Shown here: positions 1 through 11,532 of the stretch, piece by piece | How the letters are laid out: each line of letters begins with the position of its first letter | Numbering within the stretch: the stretch's first letter is position 1 | DNA from: Brachypterus glaber | Taxonomy: Eukaryota > Arthropoda > Insecta > Coleoptera > Kateretidae | Direction: 5' to 3' | DNA: 64,000 nucleotides | NCBI GenBank assembly: GCA_958510825.1 | Contig: OY294044.1 | Coordinates: 103,516,893 to 103,580,892, forward strand | Program-made: the position numbers and the translations under genes | Notes under the pieces: generated by a model | The model's input: the letters and a program-made list of their open reading frames with translations, nothing else | Told to the model about the DNA's origin: nothing | Database searches by the model: none

Positions 1-629
1 ATATGGTTTGCATACCAACATAATATGCAAATAATATTTAAACTAAATAAACCTCTGGTATCCCAGGTTTTGGACGTGTGCCATCTAGACAAACGAAAAT
101 CTAAAATGAATTTTCTCTTCGAAAGCATTAAAGTTAAATGTTTTCGTGATTTTCAACGTTCAAAGATGCTTAAGAAAATAATTTACCTGCATTATAGAAA
201 TACTTTCGTGACCGAGAATAATAATTATATTTTAAAACTTTTGATAATTTGTAACCGACTTCCAAAAAAGAAGGAGGCTATTAATTCGACGTGTGACTTT
301 GTTTTTTTTATGTTTGTTCCCGCATAACTTTGGAAGGCATGAACGGAATTTGATAAAACTTTTTGCAACTTAAAGAGGACATTCATGAGGTGATCCCGTT
401 TTAATTTGACGCTCGGATAATGCCGGGTAAGCTGGATAATTAAAATGAATCTAATCGATTTAATGCAATTTCACTTAAAACCGGCTAAATTTGGTTCTAA
501 TACCAACCAAATTTTTATAAAATGATAGTATAACTTGGATAAGCTGGATTACTTGATTAATGGGTCACTCAAATATTACGGCAGGCTAAAAATCTTTTAA
601 ATGCCGCTAAACTTTATTTTGTGTACATG
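1..629. other. AT-rich stretch, no gene seen
   Basis: No reading frame here resembles a known family; a 100-codon frame at 25-327 is low-complexity and shows no domain. No tRNA-like or terminal-repeat structure was recognised. Confidence 0.5.
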
Positions 630-631
630 TA

Positions 632-1534
632 GAGGAAATGCGCCTAATTTCGGATGGTTTCCAAATTTCGGATAGTAGTGTATTTAAGATACTGTCTGCA
701 AAGGTAAACAGAAACCTACTTTTATGTGAAGCCAAAAGTCAAACTAAATCCGTCCTGTAATATGATAACGGTAGAGCTTCTCCCCTTTAAATGGCAGCAC
801 AAATCGTTTATATTGCAAATGGCAGTTTTGTGCTCAGTTGCATTATTATGCTTTTTTATTTTATAAATAATCGTTATAAAAGTTCGTGATTCTGTCTTGG
901 GTAAGTTATGATGTTAGTTAAGTTGATCCACTATTCATAATTAAGCAATTTGAAAACGTAAACATTCTACAAATTTCTAATCTAAAAAGCAGAAAGTTGC
1001 CTAATTTCGGATAGACCATTTTTGTCCATTTGATTCCCAATTTCGGATATCCGCAAGGTAATTATTATTCAGGATAACCAACCATTAATTATTTTTTTTA
1101 TAATGATACAACAAACTAAGATAAACAATTTTGAAAAAACGAAAATTACCTAAGATACTAAGATATTCGAAATTGGGAATCTAAAATTATAGTTCCTATA
1201 GTATTTCGTAGAAAATCGCTTAATGATTAAATTACGTCTTAAATGTGAAGGAATAACAAGAAACATAAGCAATGGGATCCAGATCTACTCTTGAAAAAAT
1301 TTTTTCGGATATGTCCGAAATTAGGAGCCCTTTTTCAAATGCACAAAAATGCGCTGATTTTTTTTAACCGTGTTTTTTGGAAAAAATAAACTGTATTAAA
1401 ATTGCTTTTATAATAAATCATGGTTCGCTATAATAAGTTGTATCTGGTTATATAAAAAAAATATCAAAAAGTAATACCGAGTATTAAATATTGAATACAT
1501 TGTAAATGGTTTCCGAAATTAGGCGACTTTCCTC
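632..1534 (+). mobile_element. 903-bp TA-flanked MITE, copy A1 (Tc1/mariner-like ends)
   Basis: The element begins GAGGAAATGCGCCTAATTTC and ends with the inverted GAAATTAGGCGACTTTCCTC. TA dinucleotides at 630-631 and 1535-1536 fit the TA target duplication of Tc1/mariner elements. There is no transposase frame, so it is non-autonomous. A second copy of exactly the same length lies inverted at 14406-15308 with its own TA pair, which confirms both boundaries. The motif TTTCGGA found in the terminal repeat recurs inside: forward near 648, 666, 1005, 1041 and 1303, reversed near 1314 and 1512. Superfamily assignment rests only on the TA and the ends. Confidence 0.88.
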
Positions 1535-1639
1535 TAATATTAAAACAACCAAGAGAAAATTATAAAATTTGTGATTATACCAGGCGTTATTTGATTATTA
1601 CTTAACGCTTAAAGTTTAACAAAGATTTTCTTTAGTATT

Positions 1640-1830
1640 TTGTTTAAAATAAAGTTGATTGGAAACTTGTCATCGATTTGTCAGTCTGTCTATCTGTCTA
1701 TCCGGTGTCACGTTTTTGTAGACACGATAACGCGAAAACAAATAATTCGATTGACTCGAAACTTTCAGGAAAAATCAGGTTCTATAAGGGGAAGACCCAT
1801 ATTATTTTTAAAAGTAATAAAAAAGTTATG
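1640..1830 (-). repeat. Dispersed repeat with (GACGGACA)-like tract, copy 1
   Basis: On the minus strand this reads through TTTTTCCTGAAAGTTTCGAG, then TCGAATTATTTG, then a degenerate GACAGATAGACAGAC tract. The same order of blocks occurs on the plus strand at 9530-9672 and 43690-43850, so it is a dispersed family. No coding frame or terminal repeats were identified. Confidence 0.65.
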
Positions 1831-4115
1831 GAGTGTCAAACCTTTGAAAAAATCTAAAAAACCTGAAAGTAAATTCCGACTAACGTAACTTTTTTAGCAA
1901 TTTTACCAATTTTCGTACCAATTTCGTAAAAAGAAAACAAAAAAAAACTAAAACTTTTCCAAAAAAAGATCTTATTTAAAAAAAAAATGTTAATTTTGTA
2001 ACAGAGTGGTCACCCTGTATATATTGAGTATTTATATTTTTATTTGTATGGTTATTGAACGTGACATAGCATTGTTCTTAACGGGTGGTTTGCTGTTTAT
2101 TTTTACAGATGCTAATATTATTAGTATTTGGGAAGCTTGCATTTTGTGTAATTGAGGCGTTTACATAAAAAGGGTGTACATTTTTATTAGCCTAATTAAT
2201 TGGTTAATTCGGTTTTCTTAATTAATAAATATGGGAATATCTTTAATGATGTTGTTTTAGATACTGGCAATAGTTAGGGATTGTTTGTAAAAATGGTTTT
2301 TTCTACTTCGAAGCAATGTCATGAAAATCAATATCAATCAATAAGTAGAAGTAGTTTTTTTAATCATTTCTCTTAATTAAATTTAAATTCATTTTCAGTG
2401 ATTTAAAGTAATTTTTCAATTAATATTATTTTTATAATAATAAAACTTTTTGGCAGAAAACTCCTCAGATATTTTCGTTAATAGTTTTATGACTGGTATA
2501 TCGGCATCTCTGAGAAGGGAAATCTTTGCCTGTTTTTATGTTATGGTCAAAAATGGGATTCGGAAATATGTAGTCGTCTAGTTAAGTTGGGTTTTAGGGG
2601 AATTTTAGAATTAACGTAATATGTGAAAATTTAAAGTAAAATTTAGAGTCGCGCGTATAGAAATATCTGAAGGGTAAATATGCTATTTATTCATAATTTT
2701 TTTCATTTCAAATTAAAATATTTTGTTGTTTTTTATTTGTTTTTAACTTTTCATTTTTCTTTGAATTAAATTCTTTTCATTGTTGTTTAATCCTTTTGTT
2801 TTATTGGCAAGATATATTTTAATTAATTTAAAATATATTTGAAGTTTCTTTACCTTTCGCATATCTACAGTTTGTGTTATAAGAAGAAGTCTTCGCTGGA
2901 ATAAGAAAGTCAGATAAGTATTAAGTAGTAATTAGATTCTTATATTAACATTTGTTATCATATGATATATGATATTGTGATAATATTATGTAATATTATT
3001 ACTGGTGGCACGCTACCCAAATAGCAACTATACAGCTATTTGTATTTGATACGCCTCCAAATAATAGTGTGTGGTTCTAAATTAATGTCTTAGATAATTA
3101 ATATTTTTGGCTTTAATTGGGACCAGCACCCTATTACAATTTTTTTCTTTGAAAAAAAATTTTTTTGAATAATTTTCCGCCAAAGAATATTAAAAATAAA
3201 TTATTGAAAAGTTTATTTTTTATTTTTGTTTATGAACAAAATGTTTTTGTATTTGGGGGAAATGTAATATACCATTTACTGAGAATAGTATATAACGGAA
3301 TGCGTAGCATTACATATCTACACGTCTTGTTATTATGGGATGTTAAACTTGGTCCAAACTGCAGAATATCGACGGTGATCAGATCACATCACATACACAC
3401 AAAGTCCAAATGTACATTGCTTTCCCAAAAGAAAAAGACTCTAGTCTTTTACTTTTTCTCTTTTCGCTGTAATTTTATCCCAGAAAATATCATTGCCTAG
3501 GGATCTTGCCATTGATAATTTAAAATAATATTCCAGTCAATTGTTTTCAAACATTTGAATTCAAACAGAAAATAAATAAACAGTCGCAGGCGTGCAGCTT
3601 ATTTTAAAATCTTCTACACATTTTTTAAATTCTCAAATATTTTCATATATAATTACACAATTGCACAAGAGGCTGAGAATTATGCTGATAAAATTCGCTG
3701 TTTTCATGAAAATTTGAGGTCTGGAAATAATTACGACCGGTGCATCGCCCCTGGAGTAATCATTTCCTCTAAAACGTTACGCCGCGTTACGTAACACTTA
3801 AAAAATTATAAACTTATAAAATGTTTATTGGATCACCTTTTTAACAATGATCTAGGCTTAAAGAGACGGATTCCTTGCAAATTTGATTGCACACGGCGTG
3901 GTTAACAGTTAACTAAATCCTCTAAACAAAAACAATTAGAGATGGAAAACCATAGCCAATAACCGGTTTTCGGTTAACCGGTTTCGGAAATAACATCAAA
4001 CCGGCCAAAATAGCCAAATTTTGCTTTACGTAATTATTGACGCTCCCTAAAAAGAATATTTTAAGGTATTTTTTGGTAAATAATAAATTAATAACAATAA
4101 ATATAAATATTATAT
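1831..4115. other. AT-rich stretch, no gene seen
   Basis: No supported gene. The block at about 3232-3315 (around GTATTTGGGGGAAATGTAAT and GCGTAGCATTACATAT) is a diverged inverted match to about 43268-43345, so it is another dispersed repeat. The block at 3650-3720 (GCACAAGAGGCTGAGAAT) resembles 26850-26905. The rest is simple AT-rich DNA. Confidence 0.5.
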
Positions 4116-4450
4116 ATAAATATTTAATTATTAATTTGTTTTAGTTATGAAATCTTGTTGTAAAAGAGAAATACTGAAAAACAAAATACCAAAGCGATTC
4201 TCACTAGAATTATTTAATCAAATCAGTATTATATATTATATAACTAGTATATATACTATTTTAACTTTTTTTTTTTTTTCGTCTTTAATTAAAACTTTAT
4301 CAAGCTTAGCACACTTAAAACACTAAATTTAACATAAATATTAATACATATAATAATTAACAATAATAAAACTACCAAAAATTAATTAAAATAACAAAAT
4401 AAAAATAAAAAAAAAATACATATATATAACTAAAATAAAAATAAAAATGA

Positions 4451-4639
4451 CTAAATATCTTCCCCTTTCTCCCTAAAAGTACCCAAAACACTGACCGCAT
4501 TACCCCTTTGTATTGCTACACTCAACCTTTCCCTAAAATACATGCCCTCATAAGGATTATGTGAAGTCTGATCCAGTTTATGGCAAACTTCGTTCAAAAG
4601 TTTTTTAGTGATAGGTCCAAAAGTACCAAATGTTTTATT
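4451..4639 (-). pseudogene. Unassigned coding remnant, duplicated copy 1
   Basis: The minus strand is open for about 62 codons before TAG at 4451-4453. It contains KTFGTFGPITKKLLNEVC and, near the end, RERLSVAIQRGNAVSVLGTF. The second block has the look of a conserved protein C-terminus, but I cannot place the family. Stops lie just upstream in this frame, and a different frame opens there (4594-4779), so the gene is probably frameshifted. The identical remnant recurs 1122 bases away at 5573-5761. I infer a transposon-encoded protein end; this is not shown. Confidence 0.45.
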
Positions 4640-5572
4640 TTAACTTGTTCGGCATGAATACAATACTTTATTCTTTTCTTGATGCCTTGATTTCGTTTAA
4701 AATAGATATTTGATTTTCTTCTATCATGAAAACAGTTACATAAATTGAAAGGATCTAAATAAACTTTAACAAACTGCAAAATGCAGCGTGTTGTACCAAT
4801 AGAAAATCAAAAGAATCTATAGATCTAGATTTAGTTTGTTACTCTAGTGATTCTATTTTTGTCACACAATGCAAAAATATATTACATTGCCTGTAGGAAT
4901 TAAATGTCTTCAGCAGGGCCAGACAGAGCCAACCCGGGTTCCGGGGTAACTTCTTGATTACCGGGCCCGCCATTTTTTCAAAAAAAATCTTCGCTTTTGA
5001 AAAAAAGATTTACCCCTGGCAGAAAATCGACGCCGGGCCCCCCTCAGAGGACCAGGCCCCGGGAAATCTTCCCCCCCTTCTCCCCTGAATCCCGCCCTGG
5101 TCTTCAGTTCAAACCAACAGCGTTTTATTTTATTAGGTACTATAAGTATTAGTTATTTATGATCACTGTGATTATATAATAATTATAATTATAATAATAA
5201 TAATAATAATTATAATTATAAATAGTAATATATTCATATTTAATTATTAATTTGTTTTAGGTATGAAATCTTGTTGTAAAAGAGAAATACTGAAAAACAA
5301 AATACAACAGCGATTCTCACTAGAATTATTTAATCAAATCAGTATTATATATTATATAACTAGTATATATACAATTTTAACTTTTTTTTTTTTTTTTTTT
5401 CGTCTTTAATTAAAACTTTATCAAGCTTAGCACACTTAAAACACTAAATTTAACATAAATATTAATACATATAATAATTAACAATAATAAAACTACCAAA
5501 AATTAATTAAAATAACAAAATAAAAATAAAAAAAAATATACATATATATAACTAAAATAAAAATAAAAATGA

Positions 5573-5761
5573 CTAAATATCTTCCCCTTTCTCCCTAAAA
5601 GTACCCAAAACACTGACCGCATTACCCCTTTGTATTGCTACACTCAACCTTTCCCTAAAATACATGCCCTCATAAGGATTATGTGAAGTCTGATCCAGTT
5701 TATGGCAAACTTCGTTCAAAAGTTTTTTAGTGATAGGTCCAAAAGTACCAAATGTTTTATT
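5573..5761 (-). pseudogene. Unassigned coding remnant, duplicated copy 2
   Basis: Second copy of the remnant at 4451-4639, with the same peptide blocks and the same stop, carried along by the tandem duplication. It gives no independent evidence of function. Confidence 0.45.
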
Positions 5762-6428
5762 TTAACTTGTTCGGCATGAATACAATACTTTATTCTTTTC
5801 TTGATGCCTTGATTTCGTTTAAAATAGATATTTGATTTTCTTCTATCATGAAAACAGTTACATAAATTGAAAGGATCTAAATAAACTTTAACAAACTGCA
5901 AAATGCAGCGTGTAGAAAATCAAAAGAATCTATAGATCTAGATTTAGTTTGTTACTCTAGTGATTCTATTTTTGTCACACAATGCAAAAATATATTACAT
6001 TGCCTGTAGGAATTAAATGTCTTCAGCAGGGCCAGACAGAGCCAACCCGGGTTCCGGGGTAACTTCTTGATTATCGGGCCCGCCATTTTTTCAAAAAAAA
6101 TCTTCGCTTTTGAAAAAAAGATTTACCCCTGGCAGAAAATAGACGCCGGGCCCCCCTCAGAGGACCAGGCCCCGGGGAATCTTCCCCCCCTGAATCCCGC
6201 CCTGGTATTCAGTTATTCAAACCAACAGCATTTTATTTATTATTAGGTACTATAAGTATTAGTTATTTATGATCGCTGTGAGGATATTCGATACTTTAAC
6301 AGGACCGCACTAAGGAACGTGTGATTTATTTAATGAATATAAAAATATTAATTATCGCAATAGGCTTGTATGTTTATCGATTATGCTATATAGCATAGTT
6401 AAAGAATAATAAATAAAACTCACTTTAA

Positions 6429-7389
6429 CCCTTAAGTACTTTGGTGTGGTCAAAATGACCACTCAGTGTCCACCGTTTTATAATATATCCACCACTGATT
6501 AATTTAGCGCGCTGGTCTGCTCAGTACCTTTCAGTTAGTCAATAGTGAGTGTGATTCCGAAGCGGCAGGTAGGTGCGTTATTGTATCGAAGAGTTACTTC
6601 TCCGTAAAGTCAAAATGACCACACCACAGTATTACCGTTACAAATATGTTTCATTTTCCAGATTTAAATTATGAATGTTTTTCCGTCTATATCACGAAAA
6701 TCAGTCCGTCCATGTGACCCTGACTTTGAGGAAATTTTTACCAGGTGGAATGAGAAAATAGACGCTGATTTGGAGCATATTGAGGACGATTTTGCCATAT
6801 TTAGTGAACATGGATCGAGTTCTGAAGAAGATGGGAGTGACGATGAGGATGAGGAAATGGAGTAAGATGATGATGAAATGGAGGATGAGTAAATCGAGTC
6901 AAATGATGAAACAGACTCAGAGGGTGACGAAATAGAACCTGATGTAACCTATGCAATATACCAATCTGTATGGTATGCACTAAAAGGATCTGTGAAAACT
7001 GCCTGGAGAAGTAGGTTGCAGTTTTGTAGAAGGATATGCATTATATGTTCCAGAATATTTTTTTTATTTCGTTTATTTTATGTTTTATTAGGTTCTCATA
7101 CAATTTTTTGTTGTGATTTTTTTTTGTGATTTTTTTACCAAAAAATAGGCAAGCATGCCAAATTAGGAATAAAATTGTTGATTTTTTTAAATATATATTT
7201 TTTTAATTATTCTAACAATTATCTAACACTTTTTTATATAGCATGCGTGAGTATGATATATATTTGATTAATTCCCTGTATCAGTTGTCAAATTTTGTTT
7301 TTTTTTTCCAAAATAATTACACATAGAGTGGTCATTTTGATCCCACCAAAGACTTAACGTAACTAATCTGGTACCACAGCACTTAAGGG
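6429..7389 (+). mobile_element. 961-bp piggyBac-type non-autonomous element
   Basis: The termini are CCCTTAAGTACTTTGG on the left and, read inward from the right, CCCTTAAGTGCTGTGG. TTAA flanks both sides (6425-6428 and 7390-7393), the diagnostic piggyBac target. An inner repeat CTTTGGTG...TCAAAATGACCAC lies next to the left end but about 30 bases further in on the right, the asymmetric layout known from piggyBac. A third, inverted TCAAAATGACCACACCACAG lies near 6610-6629. The inside keeps only a transposase N-terminal remnant. Confidence 0.88.
6671..6865 (+). pseudogene. piggyBac transposase N-terminal remnant
   Basis: The frame of 64 residues starts MNVFPSISRKSVRPC and ends in a strongly acidic stretch (SSSEEDGSDDEDEEME) before TAA. 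Acidic, low-complexity N-termini are usual in piggyBac transposases. The catalytic DDD domain is absent: the following DNA is AT-rich and reaches the right terminus within 530 bases. After the first stop the acidic character continues briefly in frame. It is a deletion derivative and cannot make active transposase. The family call depends mainly on the enclosing TTAA-flanked termini. Confidence 0.6.
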
Positions 7390-7550
7390 TTAAGGGTCAT
7401 TCTAACTCATTTTGTGTTCGTAGTTAATTATCCAAAAATTCTATCAGACGGTTTCTTGCACTGAACTTTTATTTCTCTCTAAAAACTACTTTATGCAATT
7501 TAGTTTTCAAAAAATAAACAGACACGAAAAGAATATTATTATATCGGGTC

Positions 7551-8442
7551 ATGGATAAGAATGGATATGTTTTTTCAAAGAAGATACCTTGTGAAACAGG
7601 AGTCCCTCAGGGTAGTATTTTAGGACCCATACTATTTTTAATTTTTATAAACGACTTGTGTTTTGACTCCGATGCAGATACCTTAATTACTCTATTTGCC
7701 GATGATACTTGTCGGAAATTGTCTCTGCAGAATCCATTCCTGATTTAAGTAGGAAACTAAATAGGTGTGTCCAGAAAATGGCCGATTGGTGTCGAAAAAA
7801 CGGCCTTATTCTGAATTCGGAAAAGACAAGTCTTGTTTCATTCTACCCACATCGAACACAACAAGACTTTAGTTTTTTGGTTAAGTCAGAAGGAAAGACC
7901 ATTGCACAGAGTGGCATTTGCAAGTTTTCAATTGAACTCGACTCTAACATGGAATACCCACATTGATGGACTTTCTAAAGCCTTAGCTTCAAAAAGTTTT
8001 TGTGTGCTCCAGCTGAGAAATGCTGTAAGTACACAAACACTTCTATGTTTTTATTATGGCTGTGTAAATTCATTATTGAATTATGGCTTATTATGCTGGG
8101 GTAATAGTGCCAATATTAACAAATTTTTTTTAATGCAGAAAAGAATAGTCAGCTTTATGTTTAATTTGTCATTTTCTGATTCTTGTAGGCCAGTTTTTAA
8201 TAAATATGGTATAATAACTTTATATGATTTATATATGTTACAAAGTGTGTTACATGTTAAAAGACATGAAAATGTTTTTTTTAACTTGCGGAAATGTAAC
8301 CAGAAGTGGTAATAACCTATATATGCCGGCATATAATTATGTTCAAGTTAAAAATGGACCCAAAATGATGTCCGTTAGACTGTTTAACAAGTTGCCCCAA
8401 AATATAAAAAGCATAGACAGCTTCAAGCAATTTATAGTCTAA
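7551..8442 (+). pseudogene. Non-LTR retrotransposon reverse transcriptase, frameshifted
   Basis: Pieces in shifting frames line up in the normal order of a Jockey/CR1-type RT. First comes [20 protein letters not shown] and the catalytic FADDT (about 7590-7710). Then WCRKNGLILNSEKTSL (about 7785-7840), the thumb region STLTWNTHIDGLSKAL (about 7940), YGLLCWG and QKRIVSFMF (about 8080-8160), and last RLFNKLPQNIKSIDSF (about 8375-8430). Frame changes fall near 7720, 7900 and 8290. The endonuclease domain and 5' end are missing. It is a dead, 5'-truncated copy; the clade below Jockey superfamily is not resolved. Confidence 0.85.
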
Positions 8443-8976
8443 GAGCCCATGGCCGGCTACCTGTATGTATTTGACCAGACCTGAGTTTTTGTACGTTAAG
8501 GCCCCTATACCTACCATACATAAGTAGGGGACTCACTAAGCTCAAAGTGGTGGACGCGTCGAGCGCTCAGGTAAGACAGGTATCGATTTTTGACTAATTT
8601 TAAATCCATTTGACCACGTCTGCCGTTTTAAAATTTGAAAATATATTATTATTACTATCGGAAAATAAGAATGGCAGACCATTATCGCGCATTTTACTTT
8701 GTGGCAGACAATTTTGAAAATGCTAAAAAAAATAAATTTTTGACAGTATTTGACCAGATCTGCCATTGATATATTTTATTTATTATAGTCTTAAAAACTT
8801 ATATTGAACACGGCAGACGTCTACATTGCGTGCACACATCAACAAATAATAAAATCTTAGCTACTATCCGACCAGATGGTTGGCACAGACTTTATACAGC
8901 TATCTCTCTTCTTTTTCCTATGTATTACTATTGTACTCATTCTAGCCTATAGTATGTTCTCTTACAGTTATATTAC
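8443..8976. other. Non-coding stretch after RT remnant
   Basis: Probably begins with the 3' untranslated part of the RT remnant. The phrases TTTGACCA..TCTGCC and GGCAGAC recur (near 8607, 8670, 8707, 8750 and 8812), suggesting an old internal repeat. No gene was seen. Confidence 0.4.
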
Positions 8977-9407
8977 TAGCATTCGAATAATGGAGGGTTT
9001 ATACCTGGAAGGGCCTTGTAACAACCCCAACGTAACGGCTCACTATGGGACGAACCGGGCCGTAAGCCGGACATCATACTTTTCTTGAAAACGATAACTG
9101 GGATTTTGATAAAATTTGGTATGCAGCCATTTTTAGGTACGACAAAACATTTTAACTAGGTTTCGTTTTTGGGAAAAAATCTGGAAATCTGGAAAATCTG
9201 GAAAACTTAAAAAAAAAATAAATTTATTTTTCTTTTATATGGTTAATTACCATTTAGTGTACAAAAAAGATATTTAGCTATGTATTTAATACGGTTTGGA
9301 AAAAATCTCCAAAATGTGTGTATCTTGTAAAATTATAATTTTAGCTAATAAATTTGGCATTTTCGAGAAAAAGTAAAACATTTAGCCAAGTATTGAGTAT
9401 GAAAAAA
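8977..9407 (+). repeat. Left arm of ~430-bp inverted repeat
   Basis: This arm matches the reverse complement of 10338-10767 almost base for base, from TAGCATTCGAATAATGGAGG outward to GAGTATGAAAAAA inward. The 930-base interior carries a copy of the (GACGGACA) repeat. It is most simply a foldback-type DNA element. The outer end cannot be fixed because the right arm stops at the assembly gap. Confidence 0.85.
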
Positions 9408-9529
9408 TTGTCGAAAAATTTCGAAAAAAAAAAAAAATTAAAAAAAAAATATTTTTTCAAAAAAAAGCATTTTTTCGAAAAAAAAAATTCAAAAAAAATC
9501 GGGGGGATTATTAAAAAAAACAATAGGGA

Positions 9530-9672
9530 TCATCCCCTGATAGAACTTGATTTTTCCTGAAAATTTTGAGTCGATCGGATTATTCGTTCTTGAGTTATCT
9601 TGTCCACAAAAAAGTGACATGGCACGGACAGACGGGCGGATGAACAGACGCTTACGGGCTGTGAATAGTATA
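9530..9672 (+). repeat. Dispersed repeat with (GACGGACA)-like tract, copy 2
   Basis: Shares CTGATAGAACTTGATTTTTC, a TCGATCGGATTATTCGTT block and a GGACAGACGGGCGGATG tract with 43690-43850, and inverted with 1640-1830. Confidence 0.7.
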
Positions 9673-10337
9673 ATAACGTAATTTCCCAATAAATTTATCC
9701 ACCACAAAGAATATCTGTAAAAGTCTATGTAAAAAGTAATTTTTTTTTAGTTGTTTTTTAACACAAAAATTTAAATTAAAGGGGTTCTGGGGTCTGATCT
9801 CTACATCATTTTTTTCCTTACTTAGTCCACTATATTGTAGTAATAACAAATTTGCGGGACTTTGCGGGACTTTAACGAAAAACATTTAAATGTCGGAAAA
9901 TTAAAAAAAAATCGATAAAACAAAAAATAGGAGATGTACATAATATTTTATTTTTTTTATAATACACTTTAATGTTATTATTACGCAATTAATAGGAAAA
10001 GATTATATTGTATGATAAGAAAAAAAAAGACTACAAATTTTCGTAAGCATAATTTAGACATCTATATAAGCGCTAATTTTTCTGGCTAACCTTAATTATA
10101 CATGAAAATTTTGCCTGCACTCAATGTATAATATGATTAAATATAATAAAACCAAATTTAAACCCCTATTTTTGAATTTTTGTTTTTTACCCGATGTCCA
10201 ACCTATGGCCCGGTTCGTTCCATAGTGCGGCTATTGCCTGATGTTTTCAGTATATTTGTGAACGTTCATACAGATACCTCGTGTTTCGTGAATTTTATAA
10301 AATACATAGTGCTGCTTTATTTTATTTTCGTTTGGAC
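9673..10337. other. Interior of inverted repeat, no gene seen
   Basis: AT-rich sequence between the arms. GGCCCGGTTCGTTCCATAG at about 10208 is a diverged short match to GGCCCGGTTCGTCCCATAG in the right arm at about 10683. No coding signal was found. Confidence 0.4.
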
Positions 10338-10767
10338 TTTTTTCATACTCAATACTTGGCTAAATGTTTTACTTTTTCTCGAAAATGCCAAATTTATTAG
10401 CTAAAATTATAATTTTACAAGATACACACATTTTGGAGATTTTTTCCAAACCGTATTAAATACATAGCTAAATATCTTTTTTGTACACTAAATGGTAATT
10501 AACCATATAAAAGAAAAATAAATTTATTTTTTTTTAAGTTTTCCAGATTTTCCAGATTTCCAGATTTTTTCCCAAAAACGAAACCTAGTTAAAATGTTTT
10601 GTCGTACCTAAAAATGGCTGCATACCAAATTTTATCAAAATCCCAGTTATCGTTTTCAAGAAAAGTATGATGTCCGGCTTACGGCCCGGTTCGTCCCATA
10701 GTGAGCCGTTACGTTGGGGTTGTTACAAGGCCCTTCCAGGTATAAACCCTCCATTATTCGAATGCTA
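10338..10767 (-). repeat. Right arm of ~430-bp inverted repeat
   Basis: Reverse complement of 8977-9407 with only small differences. It ends directly at the first N, so the true arm may be longer. Confidence 0.85.
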
Positions 10768-10967
10768 NNNNNNNNNNNNNNNNNNNNNNNNNNNNNNNNN
10801 NNNNNNNNNNNNNNNNNNNNNNNNNNNNNNNNNNNNNNNNNNNNNNNNNNNNNNNNNNNNNNNNNNNNNNNNNNNNNNNNNNNNNNNNNNNNNNNNNNNN
10901 NNNNNNNNNNNNNNNNNNNNNNNNNNNNNNNNNNNNNNNNNNNNNNNNNNNNNNNNNNNNNNNNNNN
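10768..10967. other. Assembly gap, 200 N
   Basis: Exactly 200 N, the size of a placeholder gap rather than a measured one. It lies at the outer end of an inverted-repeat arm, a usual place for short-read assembly to fail. Frames that run through the N carry no information. Confidence 0.99.
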
Positions 10968-10969
10968 AA

Positions 10970-11176
10970 TCAAAAAATATACTTACTGTGTTTGGTTTAT
11001 ATGTTTATGAATGTATCATGTTTTTAATAAAAAATAAAGAACTTTTTCTTAATAATGAGCCAAGCTCTGACAGAGTTACGGACTATAAGATTCCAAAGCA
11101 CAGGCTAGCTGCCTTTGAAAAAGGCCCTTACTACTCAGCTATGTATTTATTTAATAAACTACCACAACACATATAA
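10970..11176 (+). pseudogene. Non-LTR RT C-terminus, truncated by gap
   Basis: The frame reads TVFGLYVYECIMFLIKNKEL, then EPSSDRVTDYKIPKHRLA, then YLFNKLPQHI before TAA. This is the conserved end of Jockey/CR1-type RT proteins. The closest relative in the window is the RT split by the BEL element (GLYIY at about 33460, then EPTSDR at 40287). The 5' part lies in or beyond the gap. The 3' untranslated region runs to a (TTA)n tail at about 11365-11395. Confidence 0.8.
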
Positions 11177-11364
11177 ATACCTAAAAATAATGGAACTTTT
11201 AAAAATCTGTTATTTAATTACATTTGTGCTTTGGAACCTTATTCTCTGAAAGAATTTGAGTCATACAAGCCAAATTAAAGCTTTATTTGACAATATTTCA
11301 ATCAATGATTTTATTTAGGTGCTATATGTATTGTATTTAAAACATTTTTTATGAAATAAATCGA

Positions 11365-11395
11365 GTTATTATTATTATTATTATTATTATTATAA
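11365..11395 (+). repeat. (TTA)n 3' tail of non-LTR element
   Basis: GAAATAAATCGAG is followed by about nine TTA units, ending the 3' untranslated region of the RT remnant that precedes it. Confidence 0.75.
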
Positions 11396-11532
11396 TAATA
11401 TAATGTTAGTTAAACCCTCAAAGATTAACAGGCAGACTAGAGCCGCAAGACACCTCTAGCTTCTAGCGGTTACCTACAATCAATGTTGTCTCCTGTCTCG
11501 CTGTGAATACTACAGGGTAGTTATTTTGAGAT

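Larger units (their letters stand above)
4122..6281. repeat. Tandem duplication, two ~1.1-kb units
   Basis: The units run about 4122-5174 and 5239-6281. Matching points lie 1117-1122 bases apart; the offset changes across a poly-T run of 14 bases in copy 1 and about 20 in copy 2. The copies differ by few substitutions and small indels. Each contains a minus-strand pseudogene and a GC-rich block (4915-5100 and 6028-6205) with CCGGGCCCGCC and CAGGCCCCGGG. The junction (5175-5238) is TA-rich simple sequence. Near identity implies a recent duplication or gene conversion. Confidence 0.9.

Noticed and set aside
8876..9088. Frame with a hydrophobic start (IQLSLFFFLCITIVLILAYS)
   Set aside because: Its second half lies in an inverted-repeat arm and is mirrored in the other arm; the apparent signal peptide is AT-rich chance.
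10656..11176. Frames of 98-169 codons running through N
   Set aside because: They cross the assembly gap and are mostly undefined residues; only the RT end after 10970 is real.
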